Shown here in pieces: positions 1 through 8,564 of a DNA stretch of 58,753 nt; the first letter of the stretch is position 1, and every line of letters starts with the position of its first letter. Source of the DNA: Fulvimarina sp. (GTDB taxonomy: Bacteria; Pseudomonadota; Alphaproteobacteria; Rhizobiales; Rhizobiaceae); the NCBI GenBank assembly GCA_002700095.1, contig PACL01000041.1, positions 1 through 58,753 of the forward strand, read 5' to 3'. The position numbers and the translations under genes are program-made. The notes below the pieces were generated by a model. The model ran no database searches and had not been told where the DNA came from. It saw only the letters and a program-made list of their open reading frames with translations.

Positions 1-2
1 CG

Positions 3-1265
3 GTGGCTGCGGGGCTTCTCATCGTGGCCGCCGGCTTCCTCATCGCTTTCGACGGGATCGGTGCGATGGAGCTCCTGCCGGAGATCTTCTTCGGCAAGCT
101 CAACAACTTCGCGCTGCTGTCGATCCCGATGTTCATCATCATGGGCGCGGCGATCTCCTCCACCCGCGCCGGCGCGGACCTCTACGAGGCGCTGGAGCGC
201 TGGCTGACGCGCGTGCCGGGCGGGCTCGTGGTCTCGAACCTCGGCGCCTGCGCGCTGTTTGCGGCCATGTCCGGCTCCTCGCCGGCCACCTGCGCCGCGA
301 TCGGCAAGATGGGCATCCCGGAGATGCGCAAGCGCGGCTATCCCGACAGCGTCGCCGCGGGGGCCATCGCCGCCGGCGGCACGCTCGGGATCCTCATCCC
401 GCCGTCGGTGACGATGATCGTCTACGGCATCTCCACCGAAACCTCGATCGGCCGGCTCTTCCTCGCGGGCGTGGTGCCGGGCCTCGTGCTGGTCGTCCTC
501 TTCATGATCTGGTCGATCTTCTCGACCTGGCGGCAGGGCGCGGCCGGCGTCGCGCTGACGGCGACGCGCTACACATGGGCGCAGCGGGCCGAGATGCTGC
601 CGCGCGTCCTGCCCTTCCTCGCCATCATCGTCGGCGTCCTCTGGGTGCTCTATGGCGGCGTCGCGACGCCGTCGGAGGCGGCCGGCGTCGGCGCGCTGTT
701 CTGCCTCGTCCTCGTCGCGGTGGTCTACGGCGTCTTCTCGAAAGCCTGGAAGTTCTCCTCAATGAACGTGATCTTCCGGGACACGCTCAAGGAGAGCGTG
801 ATGATCATGCTGATCATCGGCGCGGCGGACCTCTTCGCCTTCGCCCTCTCCTCGATGTTCATCACCCAGTCGATCGCCGAGGCCATTGCCGCGATGGACG
901 TGAACCGCTGGGTGCTGATGGCGGTGATCAACCTGTTCCTGCTGGTCGCCGGCTTCTTCCTGCCGCCGGTGGGCGTCATCCTGATGACCGCGCCGATCCT
1001 TCTGCCGATCATCACCAATGCCGGCTTCGACCCCTACTGGTTCGCGGTGATCCTGACGATCAACATGGAGATCGGCCTGATCACCCCGCCGGTCGGCCTC
1101 AATCTCTACGTCATCAACGGCATCGCGCCGGACATCTCGCTCGCCCAAATTCTGCGCGGATCGCTGCCTTATGTCCTGTGCATGATGCTGGGCATTGTCG
1201 TTCTCTGCCTGTTTCCGCAGATCGCGCTGTTCCTGCCGGACTATGTGATGGGGGCTGCCAGATGA
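3..1265 (+). CDS. TRAP transporter large permease (DctM/MatM-like), 5' truncated by window edge
   Basis: Large membrane subunit of a tripartite ATP-independent periplasmic transporter, which moves a carboxylate driven by an ion gradient together with a binding protein and a small membrane subunit. About 420 residues are visible, almost entirely hydrophobic helices, with DctM hallmarks such as SIPMFIIMG near the start, MSGSSPATCAAIG, GTLGILIPPSV and, near the end, GLITPPVGLNLYV. Roughly 25-30 N-terminal residues expected for the family lie to the left, so the first codon here is not a true start. The stop overlaps the start of the malonyl-CoA decarboxylase gene, so malonate is the likely substrate. 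The binding protein and small subunit would be expected just upstream, outside the window. Confidence 0.9.
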   Translation: MAAGLLIVAAGFLIAFDGIGAMELLPEIFFGKLNNFALLSIPMFIIMGAAISSTRAGADLYEALERWLTRVPGGLVVSNLGACALFAAMSGSSPATCAAIGKMGIPEMRKRGYPDSVAAGAIAAGGTLGILIPPSVTMIVYGISTETSIGRLFLAGVVPGLVLVVLFMIWSIFSTWRQGAAGVALTATRYTWAQRAEMLPRVLPFLAIIVGVLWVLYGGVATPSEAAGVGALFCLVLVAVVYGVFSKAWKFSSMNVIFRDTLKESVMIMLIIGAADLFAFALSSMFITQSIAEAIAAMDVNRWVLMAVINLFLLVAGFFLPPVGVILMTAPILLPIITNAGFDPYWFAVILTINMEIGLITPPVGLNLYVINGIAPDISLAQILRGSLPYVLCMMLGIVVLCLFPQIALFLPDYVMGAAR

Positions 1266-2617
1266 GCCGTGTATCCCTGTTATCCGACCTCCTGAGTTCC
1301 ATCGGCGCCAGGTCCTGGTTCGCCGGCGACGAGGCGCCGCGCAGCGTCGAAGTGCCGGAGATCGCCGCCCTGTGCCACCGCCTCGTCTCCTCCCGGGGCG
1401 AGGCGACCGGCGTCAGGATGGCGGCCGAGATCATCAACGGCGTCAGGGCCCTCGACGAGAAGGGCATCAAGCGCTTCTTCCACATGCTGGCCGAGGAGTT
1501 CGCGCCCGATCCCGCCGACCTCGCCGCCGCCGCCACGGCCTATGCCGCCGACCCGACGCCGCAGGCTTTGGGCCGGCTGCAGCATATCGCCGAGCCGCCG
1601 CGCCAGGAGTTGTTCCGGCGACTCAACCTTGCACCCGGCGGCACTGCCGAACTGGTCAAGCTGCGCGAGCGGCTGCTTCCCCTCTGCCGCAAGGATCCGG
1701 CCCGCCTCGGCCCGGTCGACACCGACCTGAAGCATCTGTTCCAGTCCTGGTTCAACCGCGGCTTCCTGATGCTGCGGCCGATCGACTGGAACACGCCGGC
1801 CTCGATCCTCGAAAAGATCATCCACTACGAGGCCGTCCATGCCATCGGCAACTGGGACGAGCTGCGCCAGCGCCTCGCCCCCGCCGACCGGCGCTGCTTC
1901 GCCTTCTTCCACCCCTCGATCCCGGACGACCCGCTGATCTTCGTCGAGGTGGCACTGACCGGCGAGATCCCGGCCTCGATCGCCACCGTTCTGGATCCCG
2001 ACCGCCCGCAGATCGCCGCCGAAGAGGCGGACACGGCGGTGTTCTATTCGATCTCCAACTGCCACAAGGGTCTCGCCAGCGTCTCTTTCGGCTCGTTCCT
2101 GATCAAGCAGGTGGCCGAGGATCTGAAGGAGCACTTCCCGAACCTGAAGACCTTCGTCACCCTGTCGCCCGCCCCCGGATTCGCCGCCTGGGTGGAGGCG
2201 CTGCCGACGGAGCTGCGCGATCGGCTGGAGCCGGCGGAAAAGCGCGCGATCGAAGTGATCGCGACGCCCGACTGGCAGGCCGATCCCGCCGCTGTGGACG
2301 AGATCCGGGCCGGCATGCTGTCGCTCGCCGCGCGCTATTTCCTGCGGGCCAAGCGCGCCGACGGCCAGCCGCAGGATCCGGTCGCCCGCTTCCATCTCGG
2401 CAACGGCGCGATCCTCAACCGGATCATGCATCTCGGCGATCCGTCGCGGCGCGGCCTGTCGCAGGCGTATGGCCTGATGGTCAACTATCTTTACGACCTG
2501 CCGAGGGTCGAGCAGCGCCACGAGGCCTATGCGGCCGAGGGCGAGATCGCCGCCAGCCGGGCGGTGACGAACCTTTTGCCCGGCCGCAGCGGACACACAC
2601 TGAAGGACGTCGCATGA
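1262..2617 (+). CDS. matA: Malonyl-CoA decarboxylase
   Basis: Converts malonyl-CoA to acetyl-CoA and CO2 in the cytoplasm. The 451-residue product has the family's all-helical N-terminal part followed by the GNAT-like catalytic domain. Visible landmarks are SNCHKGLASVSFGSFLIKQ, the TLSPAPGF segment holding the probable catalytic Ser302, and FHLGNGA holding the probable catalytic His378. The ATG overlaps the stop of the upstream TRAP permease, and its own stop overlaps the next ATG (ATGA), indicating translational coupling. The order carrier-matA-matB is the malonate catabolic arrangement known from rhizobia. A much longer open frame begins upstream but overlaps the permease gene, so I use the ATG at 1262. 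Confidence 0.93.
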   Translation: MSRVSLLSDLLSSIGARSWFAGDEAPRSVEVPEIAALCHRLVSSRGEATGVRMAAEIINGVRALDEKGIKRFFHMLAEEFAPDPADLAAAATAYAADPTPQALGRLQHIAEPPRQELFRRLNLAPGGTAELVKLRERLLPLCRKDPARLGPVDTDLKHLFQSWFNRGFLMLRPIDWNTPASILEKIIHYEAVHAIGNWDELRQRLAPADRRCFAFFHPSIPDDPLIFVEVALTGEIPASIATVLDPDRPQIAAEEADTAVFYSISNCHKGLASVSFGSFLIKQVAEDLKEHFPNLKTFVTLSPAPGFAAWVEALPTELRDRLEPAEKRAIEVIATPDWQADPAAVDEIRAGMLSLAARYFLRAKRADGQPQDPVARFHLGNGAILNRIMHLGDPSRRGLSQAYGLMVNYLYDLPRVEQRHEAYAAEGEIAASRAVTNLLPGRSGHTLKDVA

Positions 2618-4143
2618 CCAACACGCTTTTCGACGGGCTGCTGGCGGCCGGACGCAGCGATCCGGACCGCCGCTTCGCGCTGCTGCCGGACGGCCGCCAC
2701 TATTCCTATGGCGACGTCGAGGCGGTCTCGGCGCGCTTCGCCAACGTTCTTCTCGGGCTCGGCGTGAAGCCGGGCGACCGGGTCGCCGTTCAGGTGGAGA
2801 AGTCCATCGAGGCGCTGATGCTGTATCTCGCCACGGTGCGCGTCGGCGGCGTGTTCCTGCCGCTCAACACCGCCTACACGCCCGCCGAGATCGAATATTT
2901 CCTGACCGACGCAAGGCCCGCCGTCTTCGTCTGCGACCCGAGGAAGCGCGACCAGCTGCAGCCGGTCGCGGCCGCCGCCGGGGCGGCCATCGAGACCCTC
3001 GGCGTCTGGCGCTCGTCGGACGAGAGCGCCGGGTCGCTGAGCGACAAGGCGCTGGCCGCCAGCGAAGGCTTCGACACCGTCGCACGGGGCCCGGACGATC
3101 TCGCCGCGATCCTCTACACGTCGGGGACGACTGGGCGCTCCAAGGGCGCCATGCTGACCCATGCGAACCTTCTCTCCAACGCCGAGGTGCTGCGCGACAC
3201 GTGGCGCTTCACAGCGGACGACGTGTTGCTGCACGTTTTGCCGGTCTTCCACACCCACGGCCTGTTCGTCGCCTCCAACACGGCGATGATCGCCGGCGCC
3301 GGCCTGATCTTCCTCGGCAAGTTCGATCCGGACATGGTGTTCGAATATCTGCCCCAGGCGACGTCGATGATGGGCGTGCCGACCTTCTACACCCGGCTTC
3401 TCGCCGACGAGCGTCTGAACCGGGATGCGACCGCGCACATGCGGCTGTTCACCTCGGGCTCGGCGCCGCTCCTCGCCGAGACGCACCGCGCCTTCGAGGC
3501 GGCGACCGGTCAGCGCATCCTCGAGCGCTACGGCATGACCGAGACCAACATGAACACCTCCAACCCCTATGACGGCGACAGGCGTGCAGGCACGGTCGGC
3601 TTCCCGCTCGAGGGCACGGAGCTGCGCATCGCCGACCCGGACACGGGCAAGATCCTGCCCGACGGCGAGATCGGCGTCATCGAGGTGAAGGGGCCGAACG
3701 TCTTCGCCGGCTACTGGCAGATGCCGGAGAAGACCGCCTCGGAATTCCGCGCCGACGGCTTCTTCATCACCGGCGACCTCGGCTTCGTCGATCCCGACGG
3801 CTACGCCACCATCGTCGGGCGCGGCAAGGACCTCGTCATCACCGGCGGCTACAACGTCTACCCGAAGGAAGTCGAGCTGGTCATCGACGAGCTTCCGGGC
3901 GTCGTCGAGAGCGCGGTGATCGGCGTGCCGCACAAGGATTTCGGCGAGGGCGTGGTCGGCTGCGTGGTGGCCAAGGAGCCGCTGGAGGAAGAGGCGGTGA
4001 TCGCCGCGCTGAAGGACAAGCTGGCCCGCTTCAAGCAGCCGAAACGCATCGTCTTTGTCGACGAGCTGCCGCGCAACACCATGGGCAAGGTGCAGAAGAA
4101 CGTGCTGCGCGACACATACAAGAACCTCCTGGGCGGAGCGTGA
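2614..4143 (+). CDS. matB: Malonyl-CoA synthetase
   Basis: ATP-dependent ligase of the ANL (acyl-CoA synthetase) family that activates malonate to malonyl-CoA, feeding the decarboxylase encoded just upstream. The 509-residue protein shows the P-loop SGTTGRSKGAM, the A5 motif YGMTETNMNTSNPYDG, the hinge region GRGKDLVITGGYNVYPKEVE, and the C-terminal lysine segment MGKVQKN. Length and the GMTETNMN signature fit MatB rather than acetyl-CoA synthetase. The start ATG overlaps the matA stop. This is the last gene of the operon: the next gene is on the opposite strand about 40 bases away. Confidence 0.93.
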   Translation: MTNTLFDGLLAAGRSDPDRRFALLPDGRHYSYGDVEAVSARFANVLLGLGVKPGDRVAVQVEKSIEALMLYLATVRVGGVFLPLNTAYTPAEIEYFLTDARPAVFVCDPRKRDQLQPVAAAAGAAIETLGVWRSSDESAGSLSDKALAASEGFDTVARGPDDLAAILYTSGTTGRSKGAMLTHANLLSNAEVLRDTWRFTADDVLLHVLPVFHTHGLFVASNTAMIAGAGLIFLGKFDPDMVFEYLPQATSMMGVPTFYTRLLADERLNRDATAHMRLFTSGSAPLLAETHRAFEAATGQRILERYGMTETNMNTSNPYDGDRRAGTVGFPLEGTELRIADPDTGKILPDGEIGVIEVKGPNVFAGYWQMPEKTASEFRADGFFITGDLGFVDPDGYATIVGRGKDLVITGGYNVYPKEVELVIDELPGVVESAVIGVPHKDFGEGVVGCVVAKEPLEEEAVIAALKDKLARFKQPKRIVFVDELPRNTMGKVQKNVLRDTYKNLLGGA

Positions 4144-4154
4144 CGGGTTGCCTG

Positions 4155-4172
4155 CCCGCTCGCAGCAGCGGG
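4155..4172. terminator. Possible bidirectional hairpin between convergent genes
   Basis: A short hairpin, CCCGCT and AGCGGG separated by six bases, lies in the 39-base gap between the convergent matB and FUSC genes. There is no clear T tract on either side, so its role as a terminator is only suggested by position. Confidence 0.25.
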
Positions 4173-4182
4173 AGAGACCGTC

Positions 4183-5115
4183 TTATTCCTCCTGAAGCGC
4201 CTTCAGCGCCTCCGGCTTGACGAACCACAGGACAAGCGCGCCGAAGGCGGCGAGGATGCCGGTCATCACCGCCGCCGCGCCCATCGTCGCCAGCCGCTCG
4301 AAAGCGAGCGTGTCGAGGTCGGTCGCGAGGTTGAGAAAGGCGAGGACGGTGATCGTCAGGCAGGTGATGAAGCCGGTGTAGCTCTGGGGAAGGATGCGGA
4401 AGCCGATCGGCAGCGCGACGACGCCGAGCGGCGCGATCCACCAGGGATCCGGCGCGACGAGCCCGATCAGAAATACCACCAGGGTCCCGACGACGGTGCC
4501 GACGCCGCGCTGAAAGGTACGCGAAAAGAGCTGGCCGTGGGGCGGCAGGCAGAGCGCGACGAAGGTCAGCGGGAACCAGAAGCCGTGGGCGCCGAAATAG
4601 CGGCTGCCGACATAGACCGAAATTGCGAGGCCGGTGGCGAAGACCACCCCGAAGACCGCCGAATACTGGCCGGATACGGCCTCCTCCGGTGCCATCGTCG
4701 CCGAAAGGCCGGCGAGCCGGGTGACCCCGAGGCTCCACGCCATCGACAGGCAGTAGACGACGAAGAGCGCTTCGGGCCTGTCCGCCGGCATGAGGGCGCT
4801 GGTGAAGATCGTCCAGAAGATCAGGCCCCGGATCACCGGCCTGGCAAACCCGTAGTGGCCGGCGGCCGCAGCGGCGAGCCCGATCGTCGGCGCGACGAGG
4901 AGCGCCATGTCAGGGTTGCCGAGGCAGACGAAGCCGGCAAGGCCGGTGGAGAAGACGATGAGCCCGGCGCTGCCGGTGCGCACGTCCTTGGCGGCGAGAT
5001 GGGCCGACATCGCGGCGATCAAGGCCGCGATGGCGAGCTTGCCGAACAGGATGCCGACGACCACCGGCGGCAGCGCCGCCGCGAGCAGCGTCGCGCCGAC
5101 GGCCTTCCACGGCAT
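4183..5115 (-). CDS. FUSC family inner-membrane protein
   Basis: Polytopic membrane protein of 310 residues from this ATG, with two blocks of closely spaced hydrophobic helices as in the fusaric acid resistance/aromatic acid exporter (FUSC) superfamily. The segment PPHGQLFSRTFQRGVGTVVGTLVV matches the FUSC pattern of a basic, polar stretch before a helix pair (RxxGTxxG). The substrate is unknown. The open frame continues upstream of the ATG through a basic amphipathic stretch (TRAKRHAQDLVRLSGEP) to a CTG at 5178 that sits six bases after a strong AAGGAGGA ribosome site, whereas the ATG has none. The true protein may therefore be 331 residues. Convergent with matB. Confidence 0.78.
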   Translation of the reverse strand: MPWKAVGATLLAAALPPVVVGILFGKLAIAALIAAMSAHLAAKDVRTGSAGLIVFSTGLAGFVCLGNPDMALLVAPTIGLAAAAAGHYGFARPVIRGLIFWTIFTSALMPADRPEALFVVYCLSMAWSLGVTRLAGLSATMAPEEAVSGQYSAVFGVVFATGLAISVYVGSRYFGAHGFWFPLTFVALCLPPHGQLFSRTFQRGVGTVVGTLVVFLIGLVAPDPWWIAPLGVVALPIGFRILPQSYTGFITCLTITVLAFLNLATDLDTLAFERLATMGAAAVMTGILAAFGALVLWFVKPEALKALQEE

Positions 5116-5384
5116 CGGCTCGCCGGAAAGGCGGACGAGATCCTGGGCATGGCGCTTGGCTCTTGTCGCCAGGGACAGCTGACGTCCTCCTTCTCGCTGC
5201 GGGCGCTACCCCCCCAACGTGTGTCACGCGAGGGAGTTGCCGGGGAGCAGGTCGACGGGATCCCTCCCCGGGTACACGACGAAGAAAAGGCGCGCGCCGC
5301 ATGACGCGCGCGAGGGCTGTCCGTCACCTCACCATGCGGCTGCGCGGCTGGAGCACCAGGCACACACCGCCGCGCGGGGGCCGC

Positions 5385-5996
5385 TCAGCCGGCATAGATC
5401 CACTGTTCGGGAATGCGGGCCTCGAAGCGTTCCCCTGCCGCGATCGTCCCGGGCTTTTCGACCCAGGCGACGAGACCGCGCCGCTTGCGGGCGGCCTGGA
5501 CGAAACCGAGCTCGACGTCCATGCCGCCGCCTGAGTGTTCGGCCACGGCGCGGCCGGCAAAGCGACAGGGGCCGTTGTCGCCGTCGACCTTCAGCGTCAC
5601 GCCGTTCTCGAAAAACAGCAGGGTGCGCGGTGGCAGCCAGGTGAGCTGAGGAATGCCTTCGACGAGGATGTTGCCGCCGATCCATTCGGGATCGAGCCGC
5701 GCGAGACCGAGACTTTCAGCGATCGCCGCCAGTTCGTCGGGAGCGAGGATCGAGAGCTGGCGCTCGTTGCGCATCTCGGTGCCGCGTTCGTACCAGGGTT
5801 CGCGCCCGCCGCTCCGACGCGTCAACCCGCCGTGGCGGTCGCCCGCAATGCCCTCGTAGCCGAGTTCGAGCTGCGTGACGGCACTGGTCTCGAAGCCTTC
5901 TCCCGGGGTCCGGTAGAGGCCGGCGACCCGGCCGTCCAGCCGGCGCGCCTTGGTGATGTCCGGCAGGTGGAAGACGGGCAGCGTCGCCTGGCTCAT
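5385..5996 (-). CDS. MOSC domain-containing protein
   Basis: A 203-residue protein with a MOSC (molybdenum cofactor sulfurase C-terminal) domain. MOSC proteins handle sulfur or pyranopterin cofactors in mARC-, YiiM- and sulfurase-type enzymes. The visible core runs from about residue 20 (VAGLYRTPGEGFET) through GYEGIAGDRHGG, ILAPDELAAIAESLGL, GGNILVEGIPQLTWLPP and NGPCRFAGRAV; the cysteine in NGPC is the conserved MOSC cysteine. The open frame extends further upstream, but the ATG at 5996, preceded by GAGGGACA, fits the domain start. Its location a few kilobases downstream of the molybdenum hydroxylase maturation genes on the same strand is suggestive, though DedA lies between them. Confidence 0.85.
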   Translation of the reverse strand: MSQATLPVFHLPDITKARRLDGRVAGLYRTPGEGFETSAVTQLELGYEGIAGDRHGGLTRRSGGREPWYERGTEMRNERQLSILAPDELAAIAESLGLARLDPEWIGGNILVEGIPQLTWLPPRTLLFFENGVTLKVDGDNGPCRFAGRAVAEHSGGGMDVELGFVQAARKRRGLVAWVEKPGTIAAGERFEARIPEQWIYAG

Positions 5997-6096
5997 GATC
6001 GGTGTCCCTCGAGTGTGGATCGACGGTTTGTCGCCCATCGGCCCGTCCGGGACAAGTCCGGTGTCACGCTGGGAGCGGACCGGCCCTCGCCCCGCC

Positions 6097-6735
6097 TCAG
6101 TGTGTCTCCCGTTCCCCGGCTTCGTCCTTGCCGCCGCCCCTACCGGGATCGAAGGTGACGACCCGGTACATGTAGAAGACCACGATGGCGACGATGATGG
6201 CATTCGACACCGGGCCGACATAGCCCTCGACCATCTCGTATCGCTGGCCGAGCAGGAAGCCGAGCATGGCGAGCAAGGCCGTCCAGAGGGCTCCTCCGAT
6301 CGTCGAATAGATCAGGAAGGTCGCCATCGGCATGTGGGCGATCCCGGCCGGGACCGAGATCAGCGTGCGCACGGTCGGCACCAGACGGCCGAAGAGCACG
6401 GCCCGCGCGCCCTTGCGACGGAACCACTGGTTTGCCTGGTCTACGTCTTCGGGCGACAGCGTCAGCCAGCGCCCGTGGCGGGCGGCGAGGCGCTTCATCC
6501 GCCGCTCGCCGAGATAGTGGCCGGCATAGTACCAGGGGATGACGCCGAGGAGCGAACCGATCGTGCCGGAGACGATGACCGCGACGATCGACATGTTGCC
6601 CTGAGTAGCCTGGTAGCCGGCGAGCGGCATGATCAGCTCGGACGGGATCGGCGGAAAGATGTTCTCGAGGAACATCAGGAAGCCGATGCCGAAGACGCCG
6701 AACGTATCCATGATGGTGCGGACGAAGTCGTCCAT
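6097..6735 (-). CDS. DedA family membrane protein
   Basis: A 212-residue inner-membrane protein of the DedA/SNARE-associated family, whose members act in lipid carrier recycling and envelope homeostasis. Diagnostic segments are FLMFLENIFPPIPSELIMPLAGY near the N-terminus, GSLLGVIPWYYAGHYLGERR, and the FxRRKGARAVLFGRLVPTVRTLISVPAGIAHMP stretch, which carries the conserved arginines and prolines. The C-terminus is a short charged tail (GRGGGKDEAGERETH). Length is typical of the family. It is separated by about 100 bases from the MOSC gene and by about 200 bases from the upstream mob gene. Confidence 0.92.
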   Translation of the reverse strand: MDDFVRTIMDTFGVFGIGFLMFLENIFPPIPSELIMPLAGYQATQGNMSIVAVIVSGTIGSLLGVIPWYYAGHYLGERRMKRLAARHGRWLTLSPEDVDQANQWFRRKGARAVLFGRLVPTVRTLISVPAGIAHMPMATFLIYSTIGGALWTALLAMLGFLLGQRYEMVEGYVGPVSNAIIVAIVVFYMYRVVTFDPGRGGGKDEAGERETH

Positions 6736-6795
6736 GAGGTCGGTTCCCTGCTTTCGTGCTCTGACGGTGGGCCTGGCGGCGTTTGGTTTCCAAGG

Positions 6796-6827
6796 CCCGT
6801 GAGGCGGATTTCGTTCCGCCCCACGGG
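6796..6827. repeat. 13-bp inverted repeat downstream of the mob fusion gene
   Basis: CCCGTGAGGCGGA (6796-6808) pairs with TCCGCCCCACGGG (6815-6827) around a six-base loop, with one A/C mismatch. It lies in the 200-base gap between the molybdenum maturation module and the dedA-like gene. It could act as a transcription terminator or mRNA-stabilising hairpin for the minus-strand operon, but no T tract follows on that strand. The rest of this gap shows nothing I can identify. Confidence 0.4.
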
Positions 6828-6935
6828 CGTTCGGTCGTGTGTTCAGATTGGAAGCGCTAGTCCCGCTTCACCTGCCGCCCCCCCTTCGAGAGGGCTATAC
6901 GGCCGGACTGGGCGACGGATGCAGCCTCGACCGCG

Positions 6936-8564
6936 TCAATCTGCGGCGAGGCGTCCTCCTGCGGCTTCCAGCGCCTCGGGCGTGTCGACGTCAACGCTCG
7001 CCGCGGCGCCGATCTCGACTTCCGTCAGCGCATCCGGATGGGCGGCGATGATCCGCGCCGCGCCGACGTCGCCGGAGAGGACCGCGATCGCGGCGGCGAA
7101 ATCCTGCGACAGGATCACCGGATTGCGCCGCTCGCCCCGGTCGCTGGCGGCAACGATCGCGCCCTTGCCGCGGCCGGTGAAGGCCGCGATCAGGCGGTCG
7201 AGGTCGGGCGCGGTCAGATGCGGCTGGTCGGCCAGCATGACGAGGACGCCGTCGGCCTCCGCCGCCGCGGCGAAACCTGTCTTCAGGGAGGTGGAGAGGC
7301 CATCGGCGAAGGCCGGGTTGTGGACGATCTCGACGTCGAGGCCTGCCAGCGCTGCGGCGATCTCGTCATGCATGTGACCGGTGACGACGTGGACGGTCTC
7401 GGCGTTGCGGGCCGAAAGGGCCGTCTCGACGCTGCGGCGGATCAGCGGCACGCCGGCGAACTGCGCCAGAAGCTTGTTCGGCCCGCCCATGCGGCTGGAG
7501 CGACCGGCGGCGAGGACGACGATGTCGACCCGGGGATCGTCGAGCGGCGTCTCGCCGTCGTCGTCGCGCTCGCCTTCCCGGGGCTGCGGCCGCGAGGCGA
7601 TCTCCATCAGCAAGCCGCCGACGCCCATTCCCCGAATGGCCTCACCCGAAACCGGAACATCCGCCAGCAAGCGATTGAGGATCCAGTCGAATCCATTCTC
7701 CTTCGGACTTCTCGCGCAGCCGGGCGCGCCGAGCACCGGACGCCCGTCGAGGCTGCCGAGCAGCAGGAGATTGCCCGGATCGACGGGCATGCCGAGATGC
7801 TCGACCCTGCCGCCGGCCAGCCGGATCGCCGCCGGGATGACGTCGCCCTCGTCGATCACTGCCGAGGCGCCGAAGACGAGGACGAGATCGGCGTCGCCGA
7901 CCTGGCGCAGGCTCCGGGCGAGCGCGGCGGCGTCATGGGGGCAACGGACCTCGCTGGCGACCGCCGAGCCGGACGGCGCCAGCCGCGCTTCGGTGACCCG
8001 GCGGGTCTTGTCCAGCATCTTTGACCGCGTGCCAGCCAGTTCTGTCTGGATCAGCGCGACCTTGCGGGGCCGAAAGGCCGCGAGCCGGAATGCCGGCGCT
8101 TCGGCGAGGATCGCCAGCACCCGCTCCACCGAGGCGCCGGACACGGCAAGCGGGATGATCTTCACCGTGGCGACCATCCGGCCGCCGGCGACCGGCTCGT
8201 ATTCGCCGAGGGTCGCGAGCGTGATGGCTGGATCGACCGCATTGACGCGGTCCACCGTCAAACGATCCGGCACGAACAGGCCGGCGGCGCCGGCATGGAC
8301 ATTGACGCGGCCGGTCGCGGCATCGGCGACGGCGAGATGCGAGCCGCCAAGCGCCGTGCCGATCCGCGCGGCGGCCTCGTCCTCGGTCAGGTCGCCCTCG
8401 CCCAGCTTGGCGACGATCAGGCTGTCGAAGCCGGCCTCGGCCAGCGCTAGCACGTGATTGCGCGACAGCCGCGTGCCCTTGGCGATCCTGCCGCCGGCGA
8501 GGCTGCGGGAATGGGCGAGCAGCGCCCCTTCCGCCTCGAGCACGGGAACCGGCCCGAACCTCAT
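6936..8564 (-). CDS. Molybdopterin-binding/nucleotidyltransferase fusion (MobA/MocA-like)
   Basis: A 542-residue fusion. Residues 1 to about 330 resemble the molybdopterin-binding (MoeA/MogA-like) fold, including VLVFGASAVIDEGDVIPAAI and GMPVDPGNLLLLGSLDGRPVLGAPGCARSP. From about residue 350 comes a nucleotidyltransferase with the NTP-binding signature VVLAAGRSSRMGGPNKLL and, later, MLADQPHL and RRNPVILS, as in MocA/MobA, which attach CMP or GMP to molybdopterin. The product probably makes the molybdopterin dinucleotide cofactor for molybdenum hydroxylases. The ATG overlaps the XdhC stop (ATGA). The open frame extends upstream only through overlapping xdhC sequence, so I set the start at 8564. 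Confidence 0.88.
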   Translation of the reverse strand: MRFGPVPVLEAEGALLAHSRSLAGGRIAKGTRLSRNHVLALAEAGFDSLIVAKLGEGDLTEDEAAARIGTALGGSHLAVADAATGRVNVHAGAAGLFVPDRLTVDRVNAVDPAITLATLGEYEPVAGGRMVATVKIIPLAVSGASVERVLAILAEAPAFRLAAFRPRKVALIQTELAGTRSKMLDKTRRVTEARLAPSGSAVASEVRCPHDAAALARSLRQVGDADLVLVFGASAVIDEGDVIPAAIRLAGGRVEHLGMPVDPGNLLLLGSLDGRPVLGAPGCARSPKENGFDWILNRLLADVPVSGEAIRGMGVGGLLMEIASRPQPREGERDDDGETPLDDPRVDIVVLAAGRSSRMGGPNKLLAQFAGVPLIRRSVETALSARNAETVHVVTGHMHDEIAAALAGLDVEIVHNPAFADGLSTSLKTGFAAAAEADGVLVMLADQPHLTAPDLDRLIAAFTGRGKGAIVAASDRGERRNPVILSQDFAAAIAVLSGDVGAARIIAAHPDALTEVEIGAAASVDVDTPEALEAAGGRLAAD

